Source of the DNA: Stenotrophomonas sp. Marseille-Q4652
GTDB lineage: Bacteria > Pseudomonadota > Gammaproteobacteria > Xanthomonadales > Xanthomonadaceae
Direction of reading: 5' to 3'
Assembly (NCBI RefSeq): GCF_916618915.1
Contig: NZ_CAKAKE010000001.1
Location: forward strand, 2,148,501-2,212,500
Length of the DNA stretch: 64,000 nt
The notes beneath the pieces were generated by a model that was not told where the DNA came from, made no database searches, and was given only the letters and a program-made list of their open reading frames with translations. Below, piece by piece: positions 1 through 9,168 of the stretch (its first letter is position 1; the number at the start of each line of letters is the position of its first letter). The translations under genes and the position numbers were made by a program.

Positions 1-132
1 CTTGCTGCGCCACTTGTAGAACGTCGCCGAACTGATGCCGTGTTCGCGACATAGCTCCGGCACCGGCGTGCCGGTTTCGGCCTGCTTGAGCACGGCAATG
101 ATCTGGCTGTCAGTAAAGCGGGACTTCTTCAT
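1..132 (-). CDS. IS3-family transposase OrfA, N-terminal 44 residues (partial)
   Basis: The frame from the ATG at 130-132 reads MKKSRFTDSQIIAVLKQAE, followed by ELCREHGISSATFYKWRSK, the helix-turn-helix of IS3-family OrfA proteins (transposase_8 type). OrfA binds the element's ends and, through frameshifting, forms the OrfAB transposase. A strong ribosome binding site (GAGGAGG) lies 5 bases before the ATG. The gene runs off the left edge after 44 codons, so neither the frameshift signal nor orfB can be seen. It differs in sequence from the two other IS3 elements in this window. Confidence 0.85.
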   Translation of the reverse strand, partial: MKKSRFTDSQIIAVLKQAETGTPVPELCREHGISSATFYKWRSK

Positions 133-212
133 GGAACCTCCTCGGGGAAGACTACGAGAAAATTCCACTTCTGACGTCAGCTAATTGGCGGGGGGATTAC
201 CGGTAGAACCCA
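1..212 (-). mobile_element. Right-hand part of an IS3-family insertion sequence, cut by the window edge
   Basis: This stretch holds the start of an IS3-type orfA on the minus strand and its upstream non-coding end. The element probably ends with CA at 211-212: read on the minus strand the end begins TGGGTTCTACCGG, the 5'-TG...CA-3' layout usual for IS3 ends, and the response-regulator reading frame loses family similarity exactly there. The other end lies outside the window, so the boundary and target duplication cannot be proven here. Confidence 0.6.
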
Positions 213-817
213 ATGCTTCGCCGCAGGCTGGACATCTGTGATCGCAGAAGATCCCCGTCGGGCAGGTCGTCACCCCAGAGAGTGTGCTCAAGCTGCCGCC
301 TGGTCACAGCGGCAGGACTTGCCCGCATCAGCGCTTCAAGGAGCTTCCTGCAAGCTGGGTACAGATGCAGTCGTTTTCCAGCCCGTGTGGCCTCCAACGT
401 ACTCAGGTCCAACGTGAGCTCTCCGATCAGCAGCCGCCTCCTTGTTACGCGTCCCTCCGTACGGGAAACCAACGCCTCTAGGCGAACTTCGAGCTCCGGG
501 AGCTCAAAAGGCTTGGTCACATAGTCATCTGCACCGGAGCGGAAAGCGATGATTTTGTCCGAGAGCGCAACCTTTGCAGCCAACATCACAACAGGAACTG
601 AAACACCGTGATTCAACCGCAGCCTTCTCAGAACCTCCGGGCCTTCCATGCGAGGAAGCATCCAATCAAGAATGACTGCGTCGTAACCATTGGACGCCGC
701 AAAGTGAAGGCCGGCGATGCCGTCCCCGATGGTATCAAGCTGATGCCCTCGGGCCTCGAAGTAGGCCAGAATCTTCAAAGCGACTTCTCGATCGCGCTCA
801 ATCACTAGAATTCGCAT
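197..817 (-). CDS. OmpR/PhoB-type response regulator, 3' end replaced by IS sequence
   Basis: Receiver domain (residues 1-115) followed by a winged-helix DNA-binding domain (about 130-206). It would be the DNA-binding partner of a two-component system, probably controlling the adjacent metal-efflux genes. D51 is the expected phosphoacceptor and K102 the conserved lysine. Two usually conserved residues are changed: the second acidic-pocket residue is R8 and the switch Thr/Ser is A80. The ATG at 815-817 is preferred over an upstream one because it starts one base after the ATPase stop and gives the normal MRILVIE start. The protein stops in the recognition region as SSLRRSIGFYR; about 20 residues of the usual C-terminal hairpin are missing and the last codons appear to come from the IS. 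No sensor kinase is visible. Probably impaired in DNA binding. Confidence 0.8.
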   Translation of the reverse strand: MRILVIERDREVALKILAYFEARGHQLDTIGDGIAGLHFAASNGYDAVILDWMLPRMEGPEVLRRLRLNHGVSVPVVMLAAKVALSDKIIAFRSGADDYVTKPFELPELEVRLEALVSRTEGRVTRRRLLIGELTLDLSTLEATRAGKRLHLYPACRKLLEALMRASPAAVTRRQLEHTLWGDDLPDGDLLRSQMSSLRRSIGFYR

Positions 818-818
818 G

Positions 819-3278
819 TCACGACTGACGGAAGCCAAGGAGCCTCAGCGCATTGAATACAACCAACAAGGTTGAACCTTCATGCACTGCCACAGCCGGT
901 CCAATGCCAAGACCTAGGATGGTCGCAGGAACCAACAACGCTACGACGCCCAGGCTCACATACACGTTCTGACGGATCACCCGTTTCGTGCGTCGACTAA
1001 GCGCTACAGAGAATGCAACCTGTCTCAAATCCTCAGACATAAGCGCGACGTCGGCAGTCTCCAGCGCTACGTCCGAAGAGGCGGCACCCATTGCAATTCC
1101 GACGCTGGCACTAGCCATTGCGGGTGCGTCATTCACACCGTCGCCGACCATTGCCACTCGCTCCGTCTCCTTCAACTGACGTATTGCCTTCACCTTGTCG
1201 TCAGGCATGAGATTTCCCCATGCCTCGTTTAGACCCACGTCCGTTGCCACGGCTTGAGCTACAGTCTGGTGGTCGCCAGAGATCATGATCATTCGTTGGA
1301 TGCCCAAGCGCCTTAGCTTGTCCAGGGCTTCACGCGCCTCTGGCCGGGGCGTATCCATAAGGCCGATGACACCTAGGTCGCGATCACCTAGGCGAACGGC
1401 CATCGTGGTTCTGCCGGCGTTACGGAGCTCCTCAATGGCAGACTCCGCACCCGCGGATAGAGCGCCAATGCCGTCGTTACCGAACATTTCTGCCTTTCCT
1501 ATCCACACGTCAATGCCGTTCACCTTCGCCTGAACGCCTCTTCCAGCGAAGTTAGCGAGGTCTGTCGCTACCATGACCGGTCCATCGCCCAGGCGAGTAT
1601 TACCATCTCGAACGATAGCTGCGGCCAAAGGGTGGTCACTTAAAGCCTCGACGGCGACGGCAACGTGAAGCAGTTCCTGCTCTGTCGTTCCCTGCATCAC
1701 TTTGATGTCGGTAATTCGCGGCTTGCCTTCAGTGAGCGTTCCAGTCTTGTCGAACGCGATGGCGCGGATCATTCCTAGCTCTTCGAGTGGCGCCCCACCT
1801 TTGATGAGCACACCACCACGTGCCGCTCTTGCGATGCCCGCCAGAACAGCACTTGGCGTGGCTATGGCCAGTGCACAGGGGCTCGCTGCCACCAAAACTG
1901 CCATAGCACGATAGAAGCTGTCACGGAATGGCTCATCAACCACAACCCAGGAGAAAAGGAGGAGCACAGCCAGAATCAACACCGCGGGAACGAATACTCT
2001 CTCGAACTTGTCCGTGAAGCGCTGCGTGGGCGACTTCCTAGTCTCAGCCTCACTTACCATCTTGACGACGCGGGCCAGTGCCGATTCGCCTGATCGACGC
2101 GTGACTTCAACCTCCAGGGCGCCGGAGCCATTGATAGTGCCGGCGAAAACACGTGACTCCATTACCACCGAATCAGGTCGATCCCGTGCTAGAGCAGCGT
2201 CATTGACTGCCAGCTTATCAACCGGGATGCTTTCCCCGGTGACAGGGGCTTGGTCAACGCTGCTAGCCCCTTTGATAACGAATCCGTCCGCCGGCATCCG
2301 GTCATTGGGACGTACGACCACCACATCTCCAGGTATCAACGATTCAACCTGGACTTCCACGACCTGCCCATTCCTCAGCACCCTGGCAGTTTCTGGGGCA
2401 AGCTTGGCGAGAGCTTCTATCGCACGTTTAGCCCGGCCCATCGCGTAGTGTTCAAGGGCGTGACCGAGACTGAAGAGGAACAGAAGCAAGGCGCCTTCGG
2501 CCCATGCGCCGAGCGCGGCTGCGCCTGCCGCTGCAACCAGCATCAGCGTATCGATCTCAAAGCGCTTCAGCTTGATGTTCCCGATCGCCTCGCCAAGCGT
2601 GAACCAGCCGCCAAAGACGTAGGCTGCTACGTAAAACGCTGTGGGGATCCAGGGCGTTTGGGTCAACCCAAGCTTTTCAATCGCAAATCCCACGATCAGG
2701 AGCAGGCCGCAAGCAAGTGAGAAGATCAGCTCACTATTGCCACCTAGCGTGCCCCCGTGGGAATGACCGGGGTCCTGTCGGTCCTTGTGATCGTGTCCTT
2801 CGTGCTGATCCTTCAAATCTCCCCTCGGACTCGGTGGCTCTTGCGCTACACCCAGCGCCTCAAGCTTCGCTCTCAGCTCCGCCTCGCCTGTCTTGGCTCT
2901 CTCGTACTCGATGCTTATGCCACCAGCTGGGCTGGTGGTGGCTTCAATGACGCCTGGTACGGCCTGCACTTGCGCCGCAATTGTCCTTGCCTTTCGTGCG
3001 TGAACGGCCGAACCAAGCTCCAAGAAAAGGTGGCCATACCGATCACCCAACTCAATGCCCACGGATGCCGCCACCTCTCGCACTCGCTGAAGCGAGACGA
3101 TCTCGGGGTCGTAATGAATGCAGAGCGTTCCGAGAGCTTCGTCGCTACCCTCGCGAATGTGCACGCGCGATACTCCCTCCATGTCCTGAAGACCAGCGAC
3201 CAGCCTCTGGACGCAGCTGTCGTCCCGAGAGACACCTGGGAGTATTACTGGCAGTTCGAGTTCTGTGGTCAGGTTCAT
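819..3278 (-). CDS. P1B-4-type heavy-metal-transporting P-type ATPase (CzcP/ZntA-like)
   Basis: 819 residues. It pumps divalent metal (Zn, Cd or Co) from cytoplasm to periplasm using ATP. Visible motifs are the TGES actuator loop, SPC in the metal-binding membrane helix, DKTGT with the phosphorylated Asp, the SDHP nucleotide-binding motif, GDGVNDAP, and HEGST in the last membrane region. SPC plus HEG(G/S)T is the P1B-4 signature and separates it from CPC-type ZntA/CadA pumps. The N-terminus carries two HMA-like segments (about 8-75 and 78-145) lacking CxxC, then a His/Asp-rich linker (about 155-178) that could bind metal. RBS GGAGGG lies 6 bases before the ATG. It follows czcA on the same strand, as czcP accompanies czcCBA in Cupriavidus. 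Metal preference is inferred. Confidence 0.9.
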   Translation of the reverse strand: MNLTTELELPVILPGVSRDDSCVQRLVAGLQDMEGVSRVHIREGSDEALGTLCIHYDPEIVSLQRVREVAASVGIELGDRYGHLFLELGSAVHARKARTIAAQVQAVPGVIEATTSPAGGISIEYERAKTGEAELRAKLEALGVAQEPPSPRGDLKDQHEGHDHKDRQDPGHSHGGTLGGNSELIFSLACGLLLIVGFAIEKLGLTQTPWIPTAFYVAAYVFGGWFTLGEAIGNIKLKRFEIDTLMLVAAAGAAALGAWAEGALLLFLFSLGHALEHYAMGRAKRAIEALAKLAPETARVLRNGQVVEVQVESLIPGDVVVVRPNDRMPADGFVIKGASSVDQAPVTGESIPVDKLAVNDAALARDRPDSVVMESRVFAGTINGSGALEVEVTRRSGESALARVVKMVSEAETRKSPTQRFTDKFERVFVPAVLILAVLLLFSWVVVDEPFRDSFYRAMAVLVAASPCALAIATPSAVLAGIARAARGGVLIKGGAPLEELGMIRAIAFDKTGTLTEGKPRITDIKVMQGTTEQELLHVAVAVEALSDHPLAAAIVRDGNTRLGDGPVMVATDLANFAGRGVQAKVNGIDVWIGKAEMFGNDGIGALSAGAESAIEELRNAGRTTMAVRLGDRDLGVIGLMDTPRPEAREALDKLRRLGIQRMIMISGDHQTVAQAVATDVGLNEAWGNLMPDDKVKAIRQLKETERVAMVGDGVNDAPAMASASVGIAMGAASSDVALETADVALMSEDLRQVAFSVALSRRTKRVIRQNVYVSLGVVALLVPATILGLGIGPAVAVHEGSTLLVVFNALRLLGFRQS

Positions 3279-3315
3279 TTGTTCCCTCCAACGTCATAAA
3301 AATGGAACGGGAAGT

Positions 3316-3338
3316 CCGGCAGGCAGATGCTCTGCCGG
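3316..3338 (-). terminator. Hairpin between czcA and the metal ATPase gene
   Basis: CCGGCAG at 3316-3322 pairs with CTGCCGG at 3332-3338, 18 bases after the czcA stop. A short T run follows on the minus strand only after 15 more bases, so this is more likely an attenuator or mRNA-processing hairpin than a full terminator. Confidence 0.35.
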
Positions 3339-3356
3339 GCCCAAACACTCCATCAT

Positions 3357-6300
3357 TCAGTGGACAGTTTCCGGTTGCCCTTTCGGGCCTGCCTTGGCCA
3401 AGCGTCCCGCAAATGTCGGCAGCACAAGAAGTGTTAGCACTGTTGCGGTCAACAGGCCGCCAATGACCACCGTGGCGAGAGGCTTCTGCACCTCAGCACC
3501 AGATCCACTCGCAATAGCCATTGGAATGAAGCCAACGATCGCCACCAGCGCGGTGGTCACCACCGCGCGAATTCGGCTGCCGGCACCGTTCATTGCAGCG
3601 ATCAATGGACTGTCACCTGCATCAAGCCTCTCTCTGATGGCTTGCATGAGCACCAATCCATTCAGGGTCGCAACACCCGATACCGCGATGAATCCGACGG
3701 CGGCAGATACCGAGAACGGCATACCACGCACCAGCAACGCGAGAATTCCGCCAACCAGGGCCAGTGGGACGCAGGTGAACACCAGGCCCGCCTCCTTTGC
3801 GCTGCCCAATGCCATGAACAGCAGGCTGCCGATCAATAGGAAGACAATCGGAACAACTGTCATGAGTCGCTTTTCAGCCCGCTGCAAGTTCTCGAACTGA
3901 CCTCCCCACGTCATGTGGGCGCCCGGCGGAAGCTGTACGTCCTTCACCGCCGCCTGGGCCTCTCCAACAAACCCGCCCAAGTCACGACCGCGAACATTTG
4001 CCTGCACCACCACACGACGGCTTCCATTGTTTCGACTGATCTGGTTCGGCCCCTCGCTGATCTCAATGCGTGCGACAGAGGAGAGCGGCACGATGCCCCC
4101 AGTTGGAGTTGCAATCGGCAGTGACGCGAGCTGATCGGGGTCATTGCGTGCATCGTCGCCGAGGCGCACAACAACATCGAACCGGCGGTCGCCCTCGAAG
4201 ATCTTGCCTGCCGCAGCGCCGCCAATACCGGTTGAAAGCGCGTCGCTCACGTCCGCTGCCGTGAGGCCATACTGCGCAGCTGCAAGATGATCGATTGCCA
4301 CATTGAGCGTGGGCAGGCCGGAAATCTGTTCAACACGGACATCCGCTGAGCCCTGGACATTCCTCAGCTTCAGCGCGACCTGATCGGCAACAGCTTGCAG
4401 TTGCTCGAAGTTGTCGCCGTAGATCATGACGGCCAGGTCCGTACGCACGCCTGAGATCAGCTCATTGAAGCGCAGCTCGATGGGCTGGCTGAATTCAAAG
4501 CTGTTGCCTATCTGCGAGGCGGCGATCTTCTCAAACCTTGCAATCAGATCCTCCTTGCTCAGGGAAGAGTCTGGCCACTCCTTTCTCGGTTTAAGTACGA
4601 TCACACTGTCGGAGATGTTGGTCGGCATGGGGTCGATAGCTGCTTCTGCAGTACCGGTCCGCGAGAAGACCGTCACAACCTCTGGTTCAGCAGCAATGGC
4701 CTTCTCCAGCGCCAATTGCATAGCCAACGATTGCTCAAGCGACGTAGATGGCACACGCAACGCTTGCATAGCGAGATTTCCCTCATCAAGCGTTGGCATG
4801 AACTCTCGACCCAGCATCGTAAAGCCGACCACGCCCATCGCGAGCATCAAAATGGCGCCAGCGAACACTGCCTTGGGCCTACGAATCGCCGCTTGGATCG
4901 CCGGTTCAATACGGCCGCGCAGGACGCGGATGATGGCAGTCTCATGTTCTTCGTCCTGGTCGCCCTCGTGTCCTTCCTTCTTCGCGTGGAGCTTGGGCTC
5001 CCTGACCAACAGGGCAGCCATCGCCGGTACAAAGGTGAACGAGAAGATAAACGCGCCAACGAGGGCGAGCATGAAGGTGGCGGCCATCGGTTGGAACGTC
5101 TTGCCCTCCACACCTTCCAGCGTAAGGATCGGTGCGAACACCAACAGGATGATCACCTGGCCGAAGGCTGCAGGGCGCGCCATTTTCCTCGCCGAGTCGG
5201 CGGCCACACGCAGTCGCTCCATGGCATTGAGGGGTCGGCCGAGTTCCGCACGCCGCTTGCCAAGCATCAGCAGGGTGGACTCGATCACAATTACCGCGCC
5301 ATCCACAAGGATGCCGAAGTCCAGCGCACCCAAACTCATGAGGTTGCCGCTGATGCCGAACTTGTTCATGCCGATAACAGCGAAGAGGAACGACAGCGGA
5401 ATGACCAATGCGGTGATGGCTGCCGCCCGCAGGTTGCCCAGCAGCAGGAACAGCACAACGACGACCAGCAGGGCGCCTTCGGTCAAGTTCTTGGCGACAG
5501 TCTTGACGGTGGAGTTAACCAGCACACTACGGTCCAGCACTGGCTCTGCGAAGATATCGGCGGGCAGAGATTCGTTGACCTGTGCCAGGCGCTCAGCTGC
5601 AGCTTGAGCGACGGTGCGGCTGTTGCCGCCGGCGATCATCAGTGCCGTGCCCAGTACCGCCTCATGACCATTTCGGCTAGCTGCACCAAGCCGTGGGGCG
5701 CGCCCCATACCGACCTCGGCAACATCGGCCACCCGGATGACCACACCGTCCTTGGTGGCCACCGGCGACTGAGCCAAGTCGTCGGTCGTCAGGGCAAGGC
5801 CGTCTGCCCTAACGACCAGGCCTTCGCCCGCACGCTGGACGAAACCCGCGCCAGCCTGGACGTTGGAGCGTTCCAGTGCTTGGACCAGATCGGCCAGACC
5901 CAGGTTGTATGCCGCCAGTCGAGCGCTGTCGGGGTAGATGCCGTATTCCTTGACGTACCCACCCACCGTATCAACACCGGCCAGGCCGGGGCTGGAGCGC
6001 ATCTGTGGTGCGATGATCCAGTCCTGGACAGTACGCAGGTACGTTGCGCGCTCCTGGGCGGTTCCAAGACGATCGCCCTCTGGTGTCAGGTAGACCTCAC
6101 CCTCTTGCCAGCCAGCCTGGCCGGGCTTGGCCAGCTTCTTGGGGTCGAATGGCTTGAAGTCCACCGTCCACATGAGAACCTCGCCCAGCCCGGTTGTAAC
6201 CGGGGAGAGCATGGGGGACACGCCCTCGGGCAGATCTCCGGCAGCCTCCCGCATCCGCTCTGCCACCTGCTGGCGGGCAAAATAGATGTCGGTCTGATCA

Positions 6301-6593
6301 GTGAAGATCGCCGTGACCTGAGAGAAGCCATTGCGCGACAGGGAACGAGTTGTATTCAGACCCGGGATGCCGGCCAAGGCCGTCTCCAGAGGATAGGTAA
6401 CCTGGCGTTCAATCTGCTCCGGTGTGAGGGCAGGTGCAATTGTATTGATCTGAACCTGGCGGTTGGTGATATCTGGTACAGCATCGACTGGCAGCTTGCT
6501 CAGTTGGAACAAGCCAAAGCAGGCGATCAATGCAGCCAGAAACACCACGAGCCAGCGGAACTTGACCGCTGCTTCAATGATGATCTTGAACAT
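3357..6593 (-). CDS. czcA: Heavy-metal RND efflux transporter CzcA (inner-membrane proton antiporter)
   Basis: 1078 residues, the normal CzcA length. It is the inner-membrane, proton-driven pump of the CzcCBA tripartite exporter, moving Zn/Cd/Co out of the cell. It starts MFKIIIEAAVKFRWLVV, has the RND porter loops with VDAVPDITN near residue 36-44, and carries D425, D431 and E438 in DFGILVDGAVIVIES, which match the essential proton-relay acids of the HME-RND group. A His/Glu/Asp-rich cytoplasmic stretch (near residues 535-550) follows the first membrane half. czcB ends 15 bases upstream, so the genes are cotranscribed. The exact metal range cannot be read from sequence. Confidence 0.95.
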   Translation of the reverse strand: MFKIIIEAAVKFRWLVVFLAALIACFGLFQLSKLPVDAVPDITNRQVQINTIAPALTPEQIERQVTYPLETALAGIPGLNTTRSLSRNGFSQVTAIFTDQTDIYFARQQVAERMREAAGDLPEGVSPMLSPVTTGLGEVLMWTVDFKPFDPKKLAKPGQAGWQEGEVYLTPEGDRLGTAQERATYLRTVQDWIIAPQMRSSPGLAGVDTVGGYVKEYGIYPDSARLAAYNLGLADLVQALERSNVQAGAGFVQRAGEGLVVRADGLALTTDDLAQSPVATKDGVVIRVADVAEVGMGRAPRLGAASRNGHEAVLGTALMIAGGNSRTVAQAAAERLAQVNESLPADIFAEPVLDRSVLVNSTVKTVAKNLTEGALLVVVVLFLLLGNLRAAAITALVIPLSFLFAVIGMNKFGISGNLMSLGALDFGILVDGAVIVIESTLLMLGKRRAELGRPLNAMERLRVAADSARKMARPAAFGQVIILLVFAPILTLEGVEGKTFQPMAATFMLALVGAFIFSFTFVPAMAALLVREPKLHAKKEGHEGDQDEEHETAIIRVLRGRIEPAIQAAIRRPKAVFAGAILMLAMGVVGFTMLGREFMPTLDEGNLAMQALRVPSTSLEQSLAMQLALEKAIAAEPEVVTVFSRTGTAEAAIDPMPTNISDSVIVLKPRKEWPDSSLSKEDLIARFEKIAASQIGNSFEFSQPIELRFNELISGVRTDLAVMIYGDNFEQLQAVADQVALKLRNVQGSADVRVEQISGLPTLNVAIDHLAAAQYGLTAADVSDALSTGIGGAAAGKIFEGDRRFDVVVRLGDDARNDPDQLASLPIATPTGGIVPLSSVARIEISEGPNQISRNNGSRRVVVQANVRGRDLGGFVGEAQAAVKDVQLPPGAHMTWGGQFENLQRAEKRLMTVVPIVFLLIGSLLFMALGSAKEAGLVFTCVPLALVGGILALLVRGMPFSVSAAVGFIAVSGVATLNGLVLMQAIRERLDAGDSPLIAAMNGAGSRIRAVVTTALVAIVGFIPMAIASGSGAEVQKPLATVVIGGLLTATVLTLLVLPTFAGRLAKAGPKGQPETVH

Positions 6594-6608
6594 GGTGTAT
6601 GAGTTCCC

Positions 6609-7862
6609 TTAGTGGCCGTGCTCGGCTTCGCCCTTGGCCAGTTCGGCCTTGAGCAGGAAGGCATTGGCTCCTACGAGGCGCTCACTACCTGTCAGACCGT
6701 TAAGGATTTCGATTCGATTACCTGCACGACGGCCAGCGAGTACCGGCGTTGCCTTAAAGCCTCCCTCGACAGCAACGAACACAACACTTCTGCCATCAAC
6801 GCTTTGGACCGCATCCGCCGGGACGCTCATGCCTTCAGCTGCGCCATCGGCGATGATTACCGCCGAAACGGGCGAGCCGGCCGGTGGCAACTTCTCCGAA
6901 ATTGGTTTGGCGCGAATGGTCGCGGTGCCTCCCTGCTGCATCACATTCGCAGCGGCGGCAATCACCTCAGCTTCGAAGCTTCCGCCCGGGCCAGTCACTT
7001 CCAGCTTCATTCCGGGCACCGCGAGAGTGGCCAGTGCTGGCGGTGCAGTGAATACGAGTTCATTCATGTCCGGATTGGAAACCTCCGCAACAAGCGTTCC
7101 AGCTGAGACGACACCACCGGGCGTCACTTGGACGTTGCCAACCACGCCAGCGACAGGACTGGAGATTGTCACCCGGCCGGAACTGTCCGGAGATCCACTG
7201 GCCGCTACCTGTGCACGTGCAGCACTAGCGGCGGCATCAGCGGCCAAAGAGCGCGCGCGCGAGGCCTCCAGCTCCTGGCGAGCCACTACGCCCTGCTCGA
7301 CAAGAGACTTGTCGCGGCCGTAGGCCAGGCGAATGGCTTCGGCCTCCGCCGCAGCGGCAGTGGCGGCGGCTTTGAAGGTCGCAGCTTCTCCACTGACAAT
7401 GATCACCAGGGGCTGGTTGCTCTTGACGGCTGTACCCGGCGCAACAAGCACGCGCTCAACGCGGCCGGTGACCGTTGAGGCGATGGCAGCACGCCCCCCG
7501 ATGGCCGGCTCGACGCGACCTGCAAGGCGGGTCGATGCGCCACCGCCGCGGCCGACAGCCACCACGCCGATGCCAGATGCCTTGATCTGGTCAGGCGTCA
7601 GCTTGACTACACCTTCCTCGGACTCCTCTTCGCCATGTTCGCCATCACCATCACCTTCACTGTGCGCCTCGGCGGAGCCCGGCTTTGCGTCAGCTGCGTG
7701 ATCGTCGTGACCATCATCCTTTCCAGCCGGCTTTTCTGCCTCCGTACCGGTGGATTTGGCATCCTCCTGCGCCCCGCCACTGCATGAGGTCAGCGCGCCG
7801 GTCATCATCAAGGTAGCCAGCAGCGTCGCTCCGATGAGCGTCTTGTTTCCGTACTTGTTCAT
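6609..7862 (-). CDS. czcB: RND efflux periplasmic adaptor CzcB (membrane fusion lipoprotein)
   Basis: 417 residues. The adaptor joins CzcA to the outer-membrane channel CzcC. The N-terminal signal ends in a lipobox LTSC with C27 as the lipidated cysteine. Next comes a long His/Asp/Glu-rich segment (about residues 45-85), as in metal-binding CzcB proteins, then the barrel-sandwich hybrid (VTGRVERVLVAPGTAVK), an alpha-hairpin around 160-220 and beta-barrel regions. It ends in GEAEHGH, a second possible metal site. Its ATG overlaps the czcC stop by four bases, so translation is likely coupled. Confidence 0.93.
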   Translation of the reverse strand: MNKYGNKTLIGATLLATLMMTGALTSCSGGAQEDAKSTGTEAEKPAGKDDGHDDHAADAKPGSAEAHSEGDGDGEHGEEESEEGVVKLTPDQIKASGIGVVAVGRGGGASTRLAGRVEPAIGGRAAIASTVTGRVERVLVAPGTAVKSNQPLVIIVSGEAATFKAAATAAAAEAEAIRLAYGRDKSLVEQGVVARQELEASRARSLAADAAASAARAQVAASGSPDSSGRVTISSPVAGVVGNVQVTPGGVVSAGTLVAEVSNPDMNELVFTAPPALATLAVPGMKLEVTGPGGSFEAEVIAAAANVMQQGGTATIRAKPISEKLPPAGSPVSAVIIADGAAEGMSVPADAVQSVDGRSVVFVAVEGGFKATPVLAGRRAGNRIEILNGLTGSERLVGANAFLLKAELAKGEAEHGH

Positions 7863-9112
7863 TTTGCCTCCACAAACGGTGCGCGCCCTTCAAGGCGGGC
7901 GAGGTCGATTTCTGCTGCCACCCGGCTAAGACGGGCATCCACAGCACTGCCACGCGCAGCGATCAGGGTTGATCGCGTGCTGCGCAGCTCCAATTGCGAT
8001 ATACGACCTGCCTCAAATCCGATGCGGGCCAGCCGATAGGCTTCATCTGCGGCCTGTACGCTTTCATCCGCTGCTCGTACGCGGCTGTTGGATGCCTTGA
8101 GACTCGCTACCGCTCCCAAACGGGCCGCCTCACTGTCACGCCTCTGAGCCTCCAGAACCGCTTCGGCAGCACGTTGTTCCGCATAGGCCGCCTGGATCGC
8201 ACCGCGGTTACGGTCGAATAGGGGAATCGAAAGGCTGATGCCCACGTTGTAGGCCTGGTCGCCTGCTTGGCGGAAGCGCGTCTGAGCCACGGATGCACTC
8301 AGTTGTGGCAAGGCACGCTTGCGCTCGACATCGATAAGGCGGCCGGAGGCTTCCGCTTCAGCTTGGGCAATGCGAACGGCAAGCGGGGCGACCTCAATAG
8401 CGACTGGGTGAGAGGGCACTCGGTCAAGCAGGCTTTCGCCGATGTCGGTCAGCGGGCTGTCCACTAAGGACACCCCGGCTAGGCGAGCAAGCGCCGCATC
8501 CCGGTAGGCCTCGGCCTCATCTAGGCTGGCCTTTGCATTGGCGACCTCGCTCCGTGCCTGCACACCGCGCAGGTTGGGCTCACGTCCCCCGCTGACCATC
8601 GCAGCTACCGCCTTGGCGTCCTGTTCAATCAAGGCCAATGCCTCGCTGGCCAACTCATATCGGCGCAGCGCAGCCTCTGCTTCGGCGTATGTCGCAGCCA
8701 GGCGACCCGCTGCGTCACTGCGCATCAGATCACCCCGCAAGCCTGCAGCCCCAGCCTCCGCACGCGCGGCGCGCACTCGGGCCCCTCGTTGACCCCAAAT
8801 CTCCAGCGGCTGGGAGAGGGTGACAATGCTGTCAGCGTTTGAGAAACCTTTGTAGGGACCAGTGCCGTAGGCGTTCTCCGCTTCGATGGAGACCGTCGGA
8901 TTGGGCAGTGCCCGAGCCTGTTGTACCCGCGCCTCGGCTGCCTCAGCCAGCGCGACGCCTTGGACCGTCGCAGGCATCTGGTTCAAACGAGAAAGCAACG
9001 ATTCGTAAGATGGTGCAGTTTGAGCAGCTACATGCCCGGTTGGCACCAACGCCAGCAGAACAGCGACAGCCAACCCGGTCGCTGAAAGCGACCGACCCGT
9101 CAAAATCGACAT
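7859..9112 (-). CDS. czcC: Outer-membrane efflux channel CzcC (TolC/OMF family)
   Basis: 417 residues with a Sec signal peptide (h-region LAVAVLLALVP, likely cut near HVAAQ). The body has the two repeated long coiled-coil segments of the OMF family, including IVTLSQPLEIWGQRGAR in the first half and VGISLSIPLFDRNRGAI in the second. As a trimer it forms the periplasm-to-outside duct for CzcBA. The four-base overlap with czcB and the 56-base gap after the upstream czcI-like gene indicate one operon. Confidence 0.92.
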   Translation of the reverse strand: MSILTGRSLSATGLAVAVLLALVPTGHVAAQTAPSYESLLSRLNQMPATVQGVALAEAAEARVQQARALPNPTVSIEAENAYGTGPYKGFSNADSIVTLSQPLEIWGQRGARVRAARAEAGAAGLRGDLMRSDAAGRLAATYAEAEAALRRYELASEALALIEQDAKAVAAMVSGGREPNLRGVQARSEVANAKASLDEAEAYRDAALARLAGVSLVDSPLTDIGESLLDRVPSHPVAIEVAPLAVRIAQAEAEASGRLIDVERKRALPQLSASVAQTRFRQAGDQAYNVGISLSIPLFDRNRGAIQAAYAEQRAAEAVLEAQRRDSEAARLGAVASLKASNSRVRAADESVQAADEAYRLARIGFEAGRISQLELRSTRSTLIAARGSAVDARLSRVAAEIDLARLEGRAPFVEAK

Positions 9113-9168
9113 AAAAACTCCCGTAAATTATCTGAGCGAACTACCCGCAAATGCGGGGCAGAGCCAGA

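Noticed and set aside
4716..6602. 628-codon frame opposite czcA
   Set aside because: Antisense shadow; czcA has all family motifs.
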